Source of the DNA: an uncultured Butyricicoccus sp.
Lineage (GTDB): Bacteria > Bacillota > Clostridia > Oscillospirales > Butyricicoccaceae
Reading direction: 5' to 3'
Length of the DNA stretch: 14,319 nucleotides
Assembly: GCA_900544475.1 (NCBI GenBank)
Contig: UQVU01000040.1
Span: 1 to 14,319, forward strand
Position 1 is the first letter of the stretch. The number at the start of each line of letters is the position of its first letter. The notes below the pieces were generated by a model. The model had not been told where the DNA came from, did not search any database, and saw nothing but the letters and a program-made list of their open reading frames with translations. A program made the translations under genes and the position numbers. Shown piece after piece: positions 13,199 to 14,319 of this stretch.

Positions 13199-14319
13199 GC
13201 CTGTTGTTCTTCCCCGCTCTCATGGGAAAGCAGCTTCCGATAAGTCATATCCATGCCGAAGGCGCCGAGGGGCGCGGTAATCAGGATGGCGAGCACCGCA
13301 ACGGAAAGCACGATTTCGCCGCACGGCAGGCCGAGCGCGAGCGGCACCGAGCCGATGGCCGCCTGAACGGTCGCCTTGGGCAGATAGGCAATCACGCAGA
13401 ACAGCCGCTCCTTTCGGTCGAGCTTCGTGCCTGCAAGGCACAGGATAACGCCGACCGCGCGGAAAACAAGCGCCGCGAAAATCATCAGCACGGCCGCAAA
13501 GCCGGCCTCTGCGGTGTAGCGGATATCGACCGCCGCGCCCACCAGAACGAACAGCAGAAGCTCCGCCGCAAGCCACAGCTTGCCGAATTTCTCGCTGAGG
13601 CGTGTGCGGACGTTCCCCGGCATCCGACGCGCCAGAACGCACGCCATGCTCGTTACGGCGAGCAGACCGGAGACCGCGAGACGCCCCTTGAGCGCGTTTT
13701 CCAGCGCGACAAGCAGGAAGGATACACTCAGTATAATAATGACTTTCAGACTGCCGCGCAACCGGTATCCGTGCCTGAAAATCGTCTCAAAAAAGCAGGA
13801 TAGTATATATCCCACAATCGCGCCGACCAGAATGCCGAGCAGCACCGAGACCGGTATATTCAGAAAATCCGAGACCTTCGCGCTGCCGCCCTGCGCGATG
13901 CCGGTGAAGGTAGTGAACAGCACGATAACGTAAATGTCGTCGCAGGACGCGCCCGCGAGAATCATCTGCGGAATGCTTTTCGCCGTGCCCCAGCGGTTTT
14001 CCATCAACGAAACCATGCGCGGTACAACGACCGCAGGCGAAACCGCCGCGAGAACTGCGCCCATAACGGCGGCCTCGATGCGGCTGACGCCGAGCAGGTA
14101 TGGCGCAAGCAGAACATACCCGGCAAGCTCGCAGGTCGCAGGCAGGCAGGACAGCAGCACCGCCGGGCGTCCAACCTGACGGAGGTCGGAGAGGTCGAGC
14201 GACAGACCGGCCTTGATGAGAATGATGATGAGCGCCATCTGCCGGAGGTCGGCCGAAATTGACAAAATCGAGTCGACGAGCAGATTCAGGCAGTGCGGGC
14301 CGAGCAGGATGCCGACGAG
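13195..14319 (-). CDS. cation:proton antiporter, CPA family (N terminus outside window)
   Basis: The frame is open from the window edge to the TGA at 13195, giving 374 visible residues of a membrane exchanger with about ten or more helices. Seen: LVGILLGPHCLN at the cut edge, LIIILIKAGLSLDLS (about 29-43), the AVSPAVVVPRM segment (92-102) and ASCDDIYVIVLF (124-135), whose paired acidic residues lie where the ion-binding site of NhaA/NapA-type antiporters is found. A TTG at 14265 could begin an ORF but falls inside a conserved helix pair, so the true start lies beyond the window. It would exchange Na+ or K+ for H+. The short tail ESGEEQQA is cytoplasmic. It is on the same strand as the thi operon, but that operon has its own promoter, so a functional link is unlikely. 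The ion specificity is not readable. Confidence 0.88.
   Translation of the reverse strand, partial: LVGILLGPHCLNLLVDSILSISADLRQMALIIILIKAGLSLDLSDLRQVGRPAVLLSCLPATCELAGYVLLAPYLLGVSRIEAAVMGAVLAAVSPAVVVPRMVSLMENRWGTAKSIPQMILAGASCDDIYVIVLFTTFTGIAQGGSAKVSDFLNIPVSVLLGILVGAIVGYILSCFFETIFRHGYRLRGSLKVIIILSVSFLLVALENALKGRLAVSGLLAVTSMACVLARRMPGNVRTRLSEKFGKLWLAAELLLFVLVGAAVDIRYTAEAGFAAVLMIFAALVFRAVGVILCLAGTKLDRKERLFCVIAYLPKATVQAAIGSVPLALGLPCGEIVLSVAVLAILITAPLGAFGMDMTYRKLLSHESGEEQQA

Noticed and set aside
12191..13243. A 350-codon open frame on the plus strand, antisense to thiD.
   Set aside because: It runs through the TPP riboswitch and terminator in reverse and overlaps the well-supported thiD; no protein motif is present.
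1..14319. CRISPR arrays, tRNA or rRNA genes, insertion sequences.
   Set aside because: No regularly spaced repeats, tRNA-like T-loop sequences, transposase motifs or flanking terminal repeats were seen on reading both strands.

Overview
The window looks like chromosomal core sequence from a GC-rich, spore-forming member of the Clostridia (Firmicutes), perhaps a gut Oscillospirales/Butyricicoccus-type organism. The reasons are strong AGGAGG-type ribosome binding sites, a glycyl-tRNA synthetase of the single-chain type, a DUF1540 gene with a forespore-type promoter, a cysteine-rich clostridial-looking protein, and a TPP-riboswitch thiamin operon with ThiW. The genus is a guess. Nothing points to phage, transposons or CRISPR.

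Layout. 1-901 (+): 3' part of glycyl-tRNA synthetase, followed by a structured 3' UTR and a terminator. 1088-1255 (+): small Cys-rich DUF1540 protein behind a sequence that fits a sigma-G promoter. 1310-3559 (-): LysR-family regulator, then an FGGY sugar kinase with its own promoter. 3703-5037 (+): sodium:neurotransmitter-symporter-family transporter, divergent from the LysR gene. 5194-6396 (+): a SAM-dependent methyltransferase split by an in-frame TAG. 6487-7419 (+): an unrecognised protein with 22 cysteines; its ribosome binding site lies in a perfect inverted repeat. 7494-13198 (-): a seven-gene thiamin salvage operon. 13195-14319 (-): a cation:proton antiporter cut by the window edge.

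The thiamin operon is the main functional unit. A TTGACA-N18-TATACT promoter starts transcription at a TPP riboswitch, followed by an intrinsic terminator and then thiD-thiW-thiM-tenA-thiZ-thiX-thiY. ThiXYZ would import a pyrimidine precursor (formylamino- or amino-HMP), TenA would hydrolyse it to HMP, and ThiD would phosphorylate HMP to HMP-PP. ThiW, with an ECF module encoded elsewhere, would import hydroxyethylthiazole, and ThiM would phosphorylate it. Only the joining enzyme (ThiE) and the final kinase step are missing here.

The oddest points are the amber codon in the methyltransferase, in a window where none of 15 genes ends in TAG; the sequestered ribosome binding site of the Cys-rich gene; the G.U-rich 3' UTR stem after glyQS; and the sigma-G-like promoter of the DUF1540 gene.
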